NCBI GenBank assembly: GCA_014239505.1
Contig: JAAZYT010000065.1
Span: 1-8,613, forward strand
Origin: Fidelibacterota bacterium
Lineage (GTDB): Bacteria; Fidelibacterota; Marinisomatia; Marinisomatales; TCS55
Reading direction: 5' to 3'
DNA length: 8,613 nucleotides
Part shown: piece after piece, positions 1 to 5,737 of the stretch
Layout of the letters: each line of letters begins with the position of its first letter
How positions within the stretch are numbered: position 1 is the first letter of the stretch
Notes under the pieces: generated by a model
The model's database searches: none
Told to the model about the DNA's origin: nothing
The model's input: only the letters and a program-made list of their open reading frames with translations
Translations under genes and position numbers: made by a program

Positions 1-921
1 CAATTTCATGCTCAAAATCTTGATAAATCGCATTTGCGTGAACGGTTAGGTTATTGGCTATTTAAGGCTATGGGAGTTGAAACTTCACGTTCAGTCCATG
101 CACGTTTAGTAATTAATGGTGAGTTTTCAGGTTTATATGCACTTACTGAGCAAATTGATGGCGCCTTTACCGATTATCACTTTGATGATAAAGATGGAAA
201 TCTATATAAAGAAGTATGGCCGCTTTACATGAACGGAAAACCTATGAATCCTCAATCATTAATAAGTGCTTTAAAGACAAATGAAGATGATAATCCATCT
301 ACAGATATTATAAGTGGATTTGCGGATAAATTATCTAATGCAGAAAAATTAAATATACCAAATATTATTTCAGAATATATGGATATCAATAAAATTATAT
401 CATTAGCAGTTGTGGATCGTACAATACGACATGATGATGGTTTTTTGCATTGGTATTGTGACGAGGGTGAATGCTCTAGTCATAATTTTTATTGGTATGA
501 AGAACCCAATAAAAAGAAAGTAAATCTAATCCCTTGGGATTTAGATAATGCCTTTGAAAATATTATTAAGCATGCGAACCCTGTCACCCCAATTGCAGAT
601 GAGTGGGGTCAGATTACTAATAATTGCAACCCTTTTCCTTATGGAGATTTTGGTTTATACCAATGGTCAGCCTCCTGCGATAAATTAACTGGTGGTTGGG
701 CAATGCATAAAGAGCTGTATGCAGAATTAAAAGAAAAGTTTATTCAAGGACCCTTTGCTGCAAGTAATGTTAATGTTTTACTCGCTACTTGGTCAGATCA
801 AATCAGACCAGTAGTTAAAGAAGCTCAAGATAAAAATACTTGGGATCAATTAACAGTGCAAGAATGGGAAAGCAAATTATATGATCTAATAGATCAGTTG
901 GAATTTGCTAGAAATAATTAA
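1..921 (+). CDS. CotH-family kinase-like protein, 5'-truncated by the window edge
   Basis: The frame is open from base 1 to TAA at 919-921, giving 306 codons; the true start and any signal peptide lie upstream. A TTG at 34 is in frame, but homology-like sequence continues before it, so it is not the start. The protein matches the CotH kinase family (atypical protein kinases, first known from Bacillus spore coat CotH). Visible landmarks, numbered from base 1, are: an RERLGYWLF segment followed by VINGEFSGLYALTEQID (residues about 37-53); an Asp pair in RHDDGF (D145, D146); HNFYWY (N162); and IPWDLDNAF with D180 and D182, the family's metal-binding Asp signature. The Asp of RHDDGF is the likely catalytic base by position, which is inference. 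Several Cys (for example YCDEGEC, residues 153-159) suit an oxidised, exported protein. The LTD lipoprotein gene follows 34 bp downstream in the same direction, and LTD and CotH domains often share one polypeptide. The substrate is unknown. Confidence 0.88.
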   Translation, partial: QFHAQNLDKSHLRERLGYWLFKAMGVETSRSVHARLVINGEFSGLYALTEQIDGAFTDYHFDDKDGNLYKEVWPLYMNGKPMNPQSLISALKTNEDDNPSTDIISGFADKLSNAEKLNIPNIISEYMDINKIISLAVVDRTIRHDDGFLHWYCDEGECSSHNFYWYEEPNKKKVNLIPWDLDNAFENIIKHANPVTPIADEWGQITNNCNPFPYGDFGLYQWSASCDKLTGGWAMHKELYAELKEKFIQGPFAASNVNVLLATWSDQIRPVVKEAQDKNTWDQLTVQEWESKLYDLIDQLEFARNN

Positions 922-945
922 TATTATATTTTAACTATCAATAAC

Positions 946-950
946 AGAGG
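946..950 (+). promoter_or_regulatory. Shine-Dalgarno for the LTD lipoprotein gene
   Basis: AGAGG lies 5 nt before the ATG at 956. It supports that ATG over the in-frame ATG at codon 10. It is one of only two convincing ribosome-binding sites in the window, and both precede genes internal to an operon. Confidence 0.7.
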
Positions 951-955
951 AAGAG

Positions 956-1477
956 ATGAGTTACAAAATTAAGCATGCGAATATGTTTTTATTATGTTTT
1001 GTGCTAATAATTAGCTGTGAAGATAATAGTTCTAATGATACAGGTGGTTTATTTATTAACGAATTTCTAGCAAAAAATGAGGCATGCTGTCCAGATGAAG
1101 AAGGTGAATTTGATGATTGGGTAGAATTATATAACTCTAGTTCAGATCCAATAGATGTAGGTGGGATGTATATCACTGATAATCTAGATGATGATCTCTA
1201 TCTTATACCAAATTCAAATAGTAGCTTAACTACTGTTCCTGGTAATGGTTTTCTTATTCTATGGTTTGACAAAGATGAAGAACAAGGTCCTCACCACATA
1301 GGTGAAAAACTTTCAGCTGATGGAGAAGGTATTTATCTATTATCAGATAGTACTACAATTATTGATTCTTTGAGTTTTGATATTCAAGAAACAGATATTT
1401 CAATGGGTAGATCACCGGATGGTTCAGCTAACTGGGTAAAGTTCTTATCTCCTACACCAGGAGCAACTAATAAATAA
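956..1477 (+). CDS. Lamin-tail-domain (LTD) lipoprotein
   Basis: This 173-residue protein has a basic N-terminus, a hydrophobic stretch FLLCFVLIIS and a lipobox cysteine at C21, so it is probably lipidated. The residues after the Cys are acidic and polar (EDNSSND), without Asp at +2, which is compatible with outer-membrane or surface placement. Residues about 32-172 form one lamin-tail domain: the INEFLA strand (34-39), DDWVELYN (53-60), then DIGG-like DVGGMYITD, a GNGFLILW strand, GRSPDG (151-156) and the closing SPTPGATN (165-172). LTDs are immunoglobulin-like beta domains in secreted bacterial proteins, usually appended to CotH kinases, nucleases or surface proteins. Here the domain stands alone directly after a CotH gene, with its own ribosome-binding site. 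A binding or adaptor role for the kinase is inference. The CC pair at 44-45 may form disulfides. Confidence 0.88.
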   Translation: MSYKIKHANMFLLCFVLIISCEDNSSNDTGGLFINEFLAKNEACCPDEEGEFDDWVELYNSSSDPIDVGGMYITDNLDDDLYLIPNSNSSLTTVPGNGFLILWFDKDEEQGPHHIGEKLSADGEGIYLLSDSTTIIDSLSFDIQETDISMGRSPDGSANWVKFLSPTPGATNK

Positions 1478-1486
1478 AATTATTTA
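1471..1486. repeat. AT-only palindrome spanning two convergent stop codons
   Basis: TAAATAA, AA, TTATTTA form a perfect 7-2-7 inverted repeat centred exactly between the stops of the LTD and metallo-beta-lactamase-fold genes. Both genes end in Lys-TAA (AAA TAA), which by itself generates most of the symmetry. With no G or C in the stem and no U-tract, it is not a convincing intrinsic terminator. Confidence 0.5.
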
Positions 1487-2463
1487 GATTCAAATACCAT
1501 AGGTTCTAAATGTTTAGGTAAAATTATTTCTGCATTTGGCAATATATTTTTCACATCCTCAATAAATGGTGAGGCTTTAGATTTAATTGCTGCTTCCTGA
1601 GACGCATCATAGGTCACTCTAAAATCATCCCAGTGCGTTGGAATAATTATATCAGGGTAATTGGTTAGAGATAAGAGTCTTTCAGTATAATTATAAATTT
1701 CTTTTCTAGAATTTGCTGAGCCAGCAAGCAAAATATTTGGTTCAAGTCCTTCAATAGCATCTCCAATAAAGTTCATCGAACCCATTGTAAGAACTTTATG
1801 ATTTTTAAAACGAAAGTAATACATTAGTGAATTACCTTCAACATACTGTTTAATTTTAAGTGGTACTTTTATTCCTTTTTGAATTGATTCTGAGTTAAAG
1901 TATAACTTTTTTCTTAATGCAGAGTGTAATGAAGGCAAAACTTTAACAGAAAAGTTATCAAAGACATAATCTTCGCCACCTTTAACGGTTATTATTTGAT
2001 TATTTGGAACTCCATGGGCTCTTAAAAGATTTGAAAGACTTTCAGTTCCAATAACTTTTGCACCAGTTTTCTTTGCGATATAAGGAACATCAGCTGCATG
2101 ATCAAAATGAGTATGATGTACAAAAATATAATCTGCAGAAGAAATATGTTCATTAATTACCAAAGTGTCAGGTTCGTATTCATCATCTCTGTAAAATTTT
2201 GGTCTTTGGTCTTTACCCCAATCACGAGCAGCAGCAGAATTTGAAATATTTTTTGTTGTGCTATTGCCAACAAGTTTTATTCGAGAGAGGTAAGGGTCTA
2301 TTAATACGGTAGATGTGTCACTTAATATTTCCCAACCAGCAGCACCTAAGTATTTTAAACTAATATTTGATTTTGAAGATTGACTTGTCTCACATCCATA
2401 AGAAAAAAATAATAAAATAATAATGAATGGTATTGATAATTTATTATTGAGTTTTTTTATCAT
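1480..2463 (-). CDS. Metallo-beta-lactamase-fold lipoprotein, putative hydrolase
   Basis: This 327-residue protein has an N-terminal KK, a long hydrophobic core and lipobox SYGC with lipid Cys at C24, so it is predicted to be an extracytoplasmic lipoprotein. The mature part is an MBL fold of the UlaG or YtnP-like superfamily: a LKYLGAAGWEI strand, DPYLS (56-60), the zinc motif HTHFDH (H117, H119, D121, H122), a third His in LPSLHS (H180) and a late His in IPTHWDD (H277). The bridging-Asp position, normally in a Gly-Asp turn after a beta strand, reads TMGSMNFIG (227-234), so the usual Asp is absent and metal geometry may differ. The substrate cannot be named; lactonase, phosphodiesterase or amidase activity are all possible. 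The gene converges on the LTD gene with 2 bp between stops and diverges from selU. No clear Shine-Dalgarno precedes the ATG. Confidence 0.87.
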   Translation of the reverse strand: MIKKLNNKLSIPFIIILLFFSYGCETSQSSKSNISLKYLGAAGWEILSDTSTVLIDPYLSRIKLVGNSTTKNISNSAAARDWGKDQRPKFYRDDEYEPDTLVINEHISSADYIFVHHTHFDHAADVPYIAKKTGAKVIGTESLSNLLRAHGVPNNQIITVKGGEDYVFDNFSVKVLPSLHSALRKKLYFNSESIQKGIKVPLKIKQYVEGNSLMYYFRFKNHKVLTMGSMNFIGDAIEGLEPNILLAGSANSRKEIYNYTERLLSLTNYPDIIIPTHWDDFRVTYDASQEAAIKSKASPFIEDVKNILPNAEIILPKHLEPMVFESK

Positions 2464-2495
2464 AATTAAAATTTCTTTTAGTTTGTCGTGTGTTT

Positions 2496-2517
2496 GAACA
2501 TTTAATGAACATTAAAT
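2496..2517. promoter_or_regulatory. Candidate operator: tandem 11-bp repeats containing an 18-bp palindrome
   Basis: Two adjacent 11-mers, GAACATTTAAT (2496-2506) and GAACATTAAAT (2507-2517), differ at one base. Within them, 2500-2517 is a perfect inverted repeat: ATTTAATG, AA, CATTAAAT. A further GTTTG direct repeat at 2481 and 2492 keeps the same 11-bp spacing. The site sits in the 99-bp divergent gap between the MBL-fold gene and selU, where a dimeric regulator could act on both promoters. The sequence is AT-only apart from three G and three C positions, so chance symmetry cannot be excluded. No regulator gene is in the window. Confidence 0.4.
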
Positions 2518-2550
2518 TAAATCATAAGATGATAATATTAAATATACATT

Positions 2551-2556
2551 TATAAT
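2551..2556 (+). promoter_or_regulatory. Candidate -10 element for selU, leaderless spacing
   Basis: A consensus TATAAT ends 6 nt before the ATG at 2563. This would place transcription initiation at or next to the A of the start codon. No TTGACA-like -35 is visible 15-19 bp upstream, and no Shine-Dalgarno precedes the ATG. AT-richness makes a chance match plausible. Confidence 0.4.
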
Positions 2557-2562
2557 TAAATC

Positions 2563-3588
2563 ATGCATTTACTACTAAAAAATAAAACAAAACTTATTGA
2601 TGTTCGTGCTCCAATTGAATTTAAGGATGGCGCGCTTCCTGATAGTATCAATCTTCCTATTTTATTAGATGATGAAAGAGCAGCAGTTGGTAAAACTTAC
2701 AAGAATAAAGGAAATGAATCTGCAATTAAAAAAGGACACTTAATTGTAAATGGTAAAATAAAGAACAAAAGAGTTAATCAATGGTTAGACTTTATTGAAA
2801 AGTTCCCAGAAGCTCAATTATATTGTGCTAGAGGTGGACAAAGATCAGAAATTGCACAATTATGGCTTAAAGAGGCTGGATGTGATATAAAAAGAATCTC
2901 TGGTGGTTTTAAAGCTTTAAGAAATACATGTTTATCTATTTTAGATCAAGCTAGTAATGATGATAAAAAATGGATTATTATTAGTGGAAGGACAGGTTCA
3001 GCCAAAACAAAATTAATAAATCTTATTGATAATTCAATTTGTCTAGAGAGTCTTGCGAATCATCGCGGATCGGCTTTTGGAAGCTTTGATACTCTACAAC
3101 CAACACCTATTAATTTTGAAAATAACTTAGCCTGTGATTATTTACAGCAAATAGGTGATGTCGTCTATTTTGAAGATGAATCACGTACAATTGGACGTTT
3201 AGTAATTCCTGAAAAGTTTTATAATAGAATGTCTAATTCTAAAATTGTATTAATTGAAGAACCAATAGAAAATAGAATTCAGAATATTTTTGAAGAGTAT
3301 GTTAATAAACAAATAGAAGTAAAATCTTTAAAGGTTCAATCAGATAAACTTCGAGAAAAACTTATAAAGATTTCAAAACGACTCGGAGATAATAATTATA
3401 AGAAAGTAGACAAATTAATTAAATCAGCTTTTGAAAATAATGATGAAAAGATTCATCTAGAATGGATAGAAATTTTACTAACTACCTATTACGATAAAAT
3501 GTATGATTATCAACTTGAAAAAAAAATAGATAGGTGTGAATTTTCGGGAAATTGGGAATCAGTCAAAAATTATTTAATAAATAATTAA
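2563..3588 (+). CDS. selU: tRNA 2-selenouridine synthase (SelU/MnmH/YbbB)
   Basis: SelU converts wobble 2-thiouridine (U34 of tRNAs for Lys, Glu and Gln) to 2-selenouridine with selenophosphate, via a geranylated intermediate; it is cytoplasmic. The 341-residue protein aligns by eye along its whole length with E. coli YbbB (about 364). An N-terminal rhodanese domain starts LIDVRAPIEF (11-20), continues with DDERAAVGKTYK and carries catalytic C88 in CARGGQRS. A P-loop ATPase domain follows, with SGRTGSAKT (141-149), LANHRGSAFG (164-173) and EDESR (204-208). The C-terminus has YYDKMYDYQLEKK. The third P-loop Gly is Ala147. The start is fixed because an in-frame TAA lies at 2557-2559, only one codon upstream. 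There is no Shine-Dalgarno. The HAD gene overlaps its stop by 1 nt (TAATG), so the two are translationally coupled. No selD, the selenophosphate source, is in the window. A run of nine A at 3518-3526 could slip. Confidence 0.95.
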   Translation: MHLLLKNKTKLIDVRAPIEFKDGALPDSINLPILLDDERAAVGKTYKNKGNESAIKKGHLIVNGKIKNKRVNQWLDFIEKFPEAQLYCARGGQRSEIAQLWLKEAGCDIKRISGGFKALRNTCLSILDQASNDDKKWIIISGRTGSAKTKLINLIDNSICLESLANHRGSAFGSFDTLQPTPINFENNLACDYLQQIGDVVYFEDESRTIGRLVIPEKFYNRMSNSKIVLIEEPIENRIQNIFEEYVNKQIEVKSLKVQSDKLREKLIKISKRLGDNNYKKVDKLIKSAFENNDEKIHLEWIEILLTTYYDKMYDYQLEKKIDRCEFSGNWESVKNYLINN

Positions 3589-4259
3589 TGTATAATAATA
3601 AACTTAAATCTATAATTTTTGACTTAGATGGGACTTTAATTGATACAATTGCTGATATTGGTAACTCAGTTAATGATGTACTGAATGAGTTTAGCTATAA
3701 AAAAAGATCAACAAATTTTTATCGGGATAATGTTGGTGGTGGAATAAGAGACCTTTTACAACGAGCGCTTCCTAGAGATCATGGGAGGCCAATTGATGCT
3801 TATATTGAACCATTAAATCGATTTTATAGGCAAAACCTTAATAAAGAAGCAAAAGTATATCCTTATGTTATTGATATACTTGATTTATTAAATAATAATA
3901 ATATTCCCGTCGCTGTAATTTCTAATAAGCCGCATGAATTCACTGTTGAATGCGTCAATAAATTTTTTCCAGACCAAATAGATATTGTAATTGGTTCTGG
4001 AGAAGAATATCCTTTAAAACCTGATCCAAAGAGTGCAAAATATGTTTTAAAAAAATTCAATGTTGATCCAAAACAATCTTATTTTATTGGTGACTCTGGT
4101 TTTGATATTGAAACTGCTAGAAATACAAATATGAATTCTATTGGTGTTTTATGGGGATTAAGTGATGAGGATAAATTATCTAAATTTTCTCCCAATTTAT
4201 TATTTGGAAAACAAATAGAACTTTTAAGTTTTTTAAAAACTTTAATTATTAAATCTTAA
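3588..4259 (+). CDS. HAD-superfamily phosphatase, phosphoglycolate phosphatase (Gph)-like
   Basis: This 223-residue cytoplasmic protein is the usual length for Gph and has no signal peptide. All four HAD motifs are present: I, DLDGT (nucleophile D12, acid/base D14); II, the Ser of ISNKP (S112); III, K144 in LKPDP; and IV, GDSGFD (D169, D173) binding Mg2+. Residues about 20-85 form the helical C1 cap typical of Gph and beta-phosphoglucomutase relatives. NVGGGIRDLLQRAL in the cap and the GDSGFDIETARN tail favour the Gph group, which hydrolyses 2-phosphoglycolate from oxidative DNA damage or metabolism, but pyrophosphatase (PpaX-like) or another sugar-phosphatase specificity is possible. The start ATG overlaps the selU stop (TAATG) with no Shine-Dalgarno, implying termination-reinitiation. 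Its 3' end overlaps the opposing DUF1684 gene by 11 nt. Confidence 0.88.
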   Translation: MYNNKLKSIIFDLDGTLIDTIADIGNSVNDVLNEFSYKKRSTNFYRDNVGGGIRDLLQRALPRDHGRPIDAYIEPLNRFYRQNLNKEAKVYPYVIDILDLLNNNNIPVAVISNKPHEFTVECVNKFFPDQIDIVIGSGEEYPLKPDPKSAKYVLKKFNVDPKQSYFIGDSGFDIETARNTNMNSIGVLWGLSDEDKLSKFSPNLLFGKQIELLSFLKTLIIKS

Positions 4260-5127
4260 TATATCTTTTTTCACCAGCAATAATTCGAAATGGTAAACGG
4301 TTTTTTTCTGGAGGGACAGGGCAAGTTGTAAAATCATTAAAGGCGCATGGAAAATTAAAGGATTTATTAAAATCTAAAATAACTTCTCCATCTTTATCAG
4401 GCTTGCTTAAGTATAATTGCCGACCTCCTGAGTAAGTCTCATTACCCGTTGTTCCATCTTTAAAGATTACTGCAAGCTTTCCACTTTCAATATTTGACTC
4501 AAGTTCATATACTTGGTTAGCATAATTGAATGTAACTATTCCAGCGGTGGGCTGTTCTACAGCATGACCCCAAATATTGGATATGGTTCGTTCTTGTTCT
4601 TTTAAATATGGTTTGAAAATTCCGTTTATGCGCCAAGATGTATCAATTGTAAAAGCAGGAATTTTATCAATTTCAGATATTAAATAGTTTTCAAAATCTT
4701 TTATTCTCAATGCATAGTTTTCTCCACGTTTAACTATAAACCACTGGAATGATTTCCACGAAAAATTATGGTCTAAATCATTTTTAGAAAAATTATAAGA
4801 CTTAAAATTATTTGAACTATCAACTAAAACGGGAAAATCAAAATTAAATTTGATTGAATCATTTGTAATCACCAATTTCCCAAAATTTGAAGGAAAACTC
4901 TTTGGAAATGGGAGGTCATTATCTTGAGAGGCACCTAAAGTATAAGTTCCATTAAATATCCAATGAAGTCCAACTAGATTTAAATACCCTTTTCTAGATT
5001 TTAAGTAATTGACTCTCTTCGCTCTAAATGTTTTTATTTCATCACTATAAGTTTGATTATTATTACAACTTGAAATAACTCCAAAAAGAAAGAGAAATGT
5101 TATTATATGGTTTAGTTTATTAAGCAT
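4249..5127 (-). CDS. DUF1684-family lipoprotein
   Basis: This 292-residue protein has a short signal peptide with lipobox ISSC (C21) followed by Asn-Asn, so it is predicted to be an outer-membrane-sorted lipoprotein. The mature chain is a full DUF1684 domain: FRAKRVNYLKSRKGYLNLVGLHWI (34-57), GTYTLG, VKRGENYALRIKD (132-144), IWGHAVEQPTAGIVTF (185-200), FKDGTTGNETYSGGRQL (222-238) and the highly characteristic C-terminal block from LDFN (251) through CAF (C261), TCPVPP (C269) and NRLP to AGEK (284-287). The two Cys in that block may pair. DUF1684 is a beta-rich family of unknown activity, common in Bacteroidota and Actinobacteria. The invariant Asp-Phe-Asn, Cys and Glu/Lys residues suggest a binding or catalytic site, which is inference. 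It is divergent from the histidine-phosphatase gene. There is no Shine-Dalgarno before ATG (TTAATA precedes it). Confidence 0.9.
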   Translation of the reverse strand: MLNKLNHIITFLFLFGVISSCNNNQTYSDEIKTFRAKRVNYLKSRKGYLNLVGLHWIFNGTYTLGASQDNDLPFPKSFPSNFGKLVITNDSIKFNFDFPVLVDSSNNFKSYNFSKNDLDHNFSWKSFQWFIVKRGENYALRIKDFENYLISEIDKIPAFTIDTSWRINGIFKPYLKEQERTISNIWGHAVEQPTAGIVTFNYANQVYELESNIESGKLAVIFKDGTTGNETYSGGRQLYLSKPDKDGEVILDFNKSFNFPCAFNDFTTCPVPPEKNRLPFRIIAGEKRYIKI

Positions 5128-5193
5128 TATTAAGGTTTAAAAGTAGTTATGGAAAACTATTTATGTCATATTTCTTTTTAACAGTTACTCGAC

Positions 5194-5199
5194 TAAATT
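5194..5199 (+). promoter_or_regulatory. Candidate -10 element for the histidine-phosphatase gene, leaderless spacing
   Basis: TAAATT (a TAnnnT match) ends 5 nt before the ATG at 5205. AAGG at 5200-5203 is only 1 nt from the ATG, too close to act as a Shine-Dalgarno. This is the second unit head in the window where a -10-like hexamer sits at leaderless distance. Chance is possible in AT-rich DNA. Confidence 0.3.
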
Positions 5200-5204
5200 A
5201 AGGC

Positions 5205-5735
5205 ATGAAGCAGATTCAATTATTCATAATCATAGCTATTTTTTTTACAAAAGGGTGTAGTTCAACAACTTCAGCATACTCTGTTGAGAATTTTCAATGT
5301 TATCCAGATAAAGTATATCTTTTCAGACATGCTGAAAAACAGAAAATAAAAGGAGAAAAAAACCCAGAATTAACTAAAAGTGGATTCTTTAGAGCAGATG
5401 CTTTAGCAGATTCGCTAAGTTCAATTCAAAATGGTGTAATTTTTTCTAGTGAATTCAAACGTACACAGCAAACTGTAAACCCTCTATCAAAAGAATGGTA
5501 TTCTGACATAATAATCCATACTGCAAGTGATCCAGAAGGTCAGGTAGAAAAAGCATTAACTCAATGTAATAAAATTGTGATTATTTCTGGTCATTCAAAT
5601 ACCATTCCAAATTTGATAAGATTATTTGGTATAAATGAAAGTATTGAAATTAAAGATGATCAGCATGGCGATCTATTTACAATAGTATGGGAGAATAGAC
5701 TGCCAAAACTATTGATTACTCACATTGGAGAATAA
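5205..5735 (+). CDS. Histidine-phosphatase (SixA/phosphoglycerate-mutase-like) lipoprotein
   Basis: This 176-residue protein has an N-terminal hydrophobic stretch LFIIIAIFF and a candidate lipidated C18, but the lipobox is TKGC: Lys at -2 is unusual, so simple secretion is an alternative. The mature domain is a compact branch-1 histidine phosphatase: the phosphohistidine motif LFRHAEK (R41, H42), NPELTKSG (53-60), SSEFKRTQQT with R86, and SGHSNT with the second catalytic His, H130. H154 in DDQHGDLF falls near the active-site end. These residues are the complete catalytic set, so it should dephosphorylate a small phosphoester or a phosphoprotein outside the cytoplasm; the substrate is unknown. 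It is much shorter than true phosphoglycerate mutases and close to SixA size. The DUF5107-TPR gene begins 2 bp after its stop, and that gene's Shine-Dalgarno lies inside this gene's last codons, so they form one operon. Confidence 0.88.
   Translation: MKQIQLFIIIAIFFTKGCSSTTSAYSVENFQCYPDKVYLFRHAEKQKIKGEKNPELTKSGFFRADALADSLSSIQNGVIFSSEFKRTQQTVNPLSKEWYSDIIIHTASDPEGQVEKALTQCNKIVIISGHSNTIPNLIRLFGINESIEIKDDQHGDLFTIVWENRLPKLLITHIGE
5726..5731 (+). promoter_or_regulatory. Shine-Dalgarno that fixes the TTG start of the DUF5107-TPR gene
   Basis: TGGAGA, containing GGAG at 5727-5730, lies 7 nt before the TTG at 5738, at ideal spacing. It sits within the 3' end of the histidine-phosphatase reading frame. 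Together with the lipoprotein signal peptide that starts at that TTG, it decides the start. Confidence 0.75.
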
Positions 5736-5737
5736 AT

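Noticed and set aside
34..36. TTG as the start of the CotH protein
   Set aside because: The frame is open to base 1, the upstream residues fit the CotH family, and no Shine-Dalgarno precedes it, so the gene is simply cut by the window.
961..1176. Minus-strand 71-codon open frame opposite the LTD gene
   Set aside because: It lies wholly within a convincing LTD gene, has no recognisable domain, and its frame is explained by AT-rich codon use on the other strand.
2521..2533. ATCAT AAG ATGAT inverted repeat upstream of selU
   Set aside because: Five-bp arms only, readily expected by chance; the neighbouring 8-2-8 palindrome is the stronger signal.
3888..3903. AAT trinucleotide run, a possible microsatellite
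   Set aside because: It encodes four Asn in a loop of the HAD protein in frame; it is short and expected in AT-rich coding sequence.
3863..4060. Minus-strand 65-codon open frame opposite the HAD gene
   Set aside because: It is contained in the HAD reading frame, across conserved motifs II and III, with no ribosome-binding site or family match.
5144..5159. TAGTT ... AACTA inverted repeat in the gap between DUF1684 and the histidine-phosphatase gene
   Set aside because: Only 5-bp arms with a 6-nt spacer in AT-rich DNA; below what I would trust as an operator.
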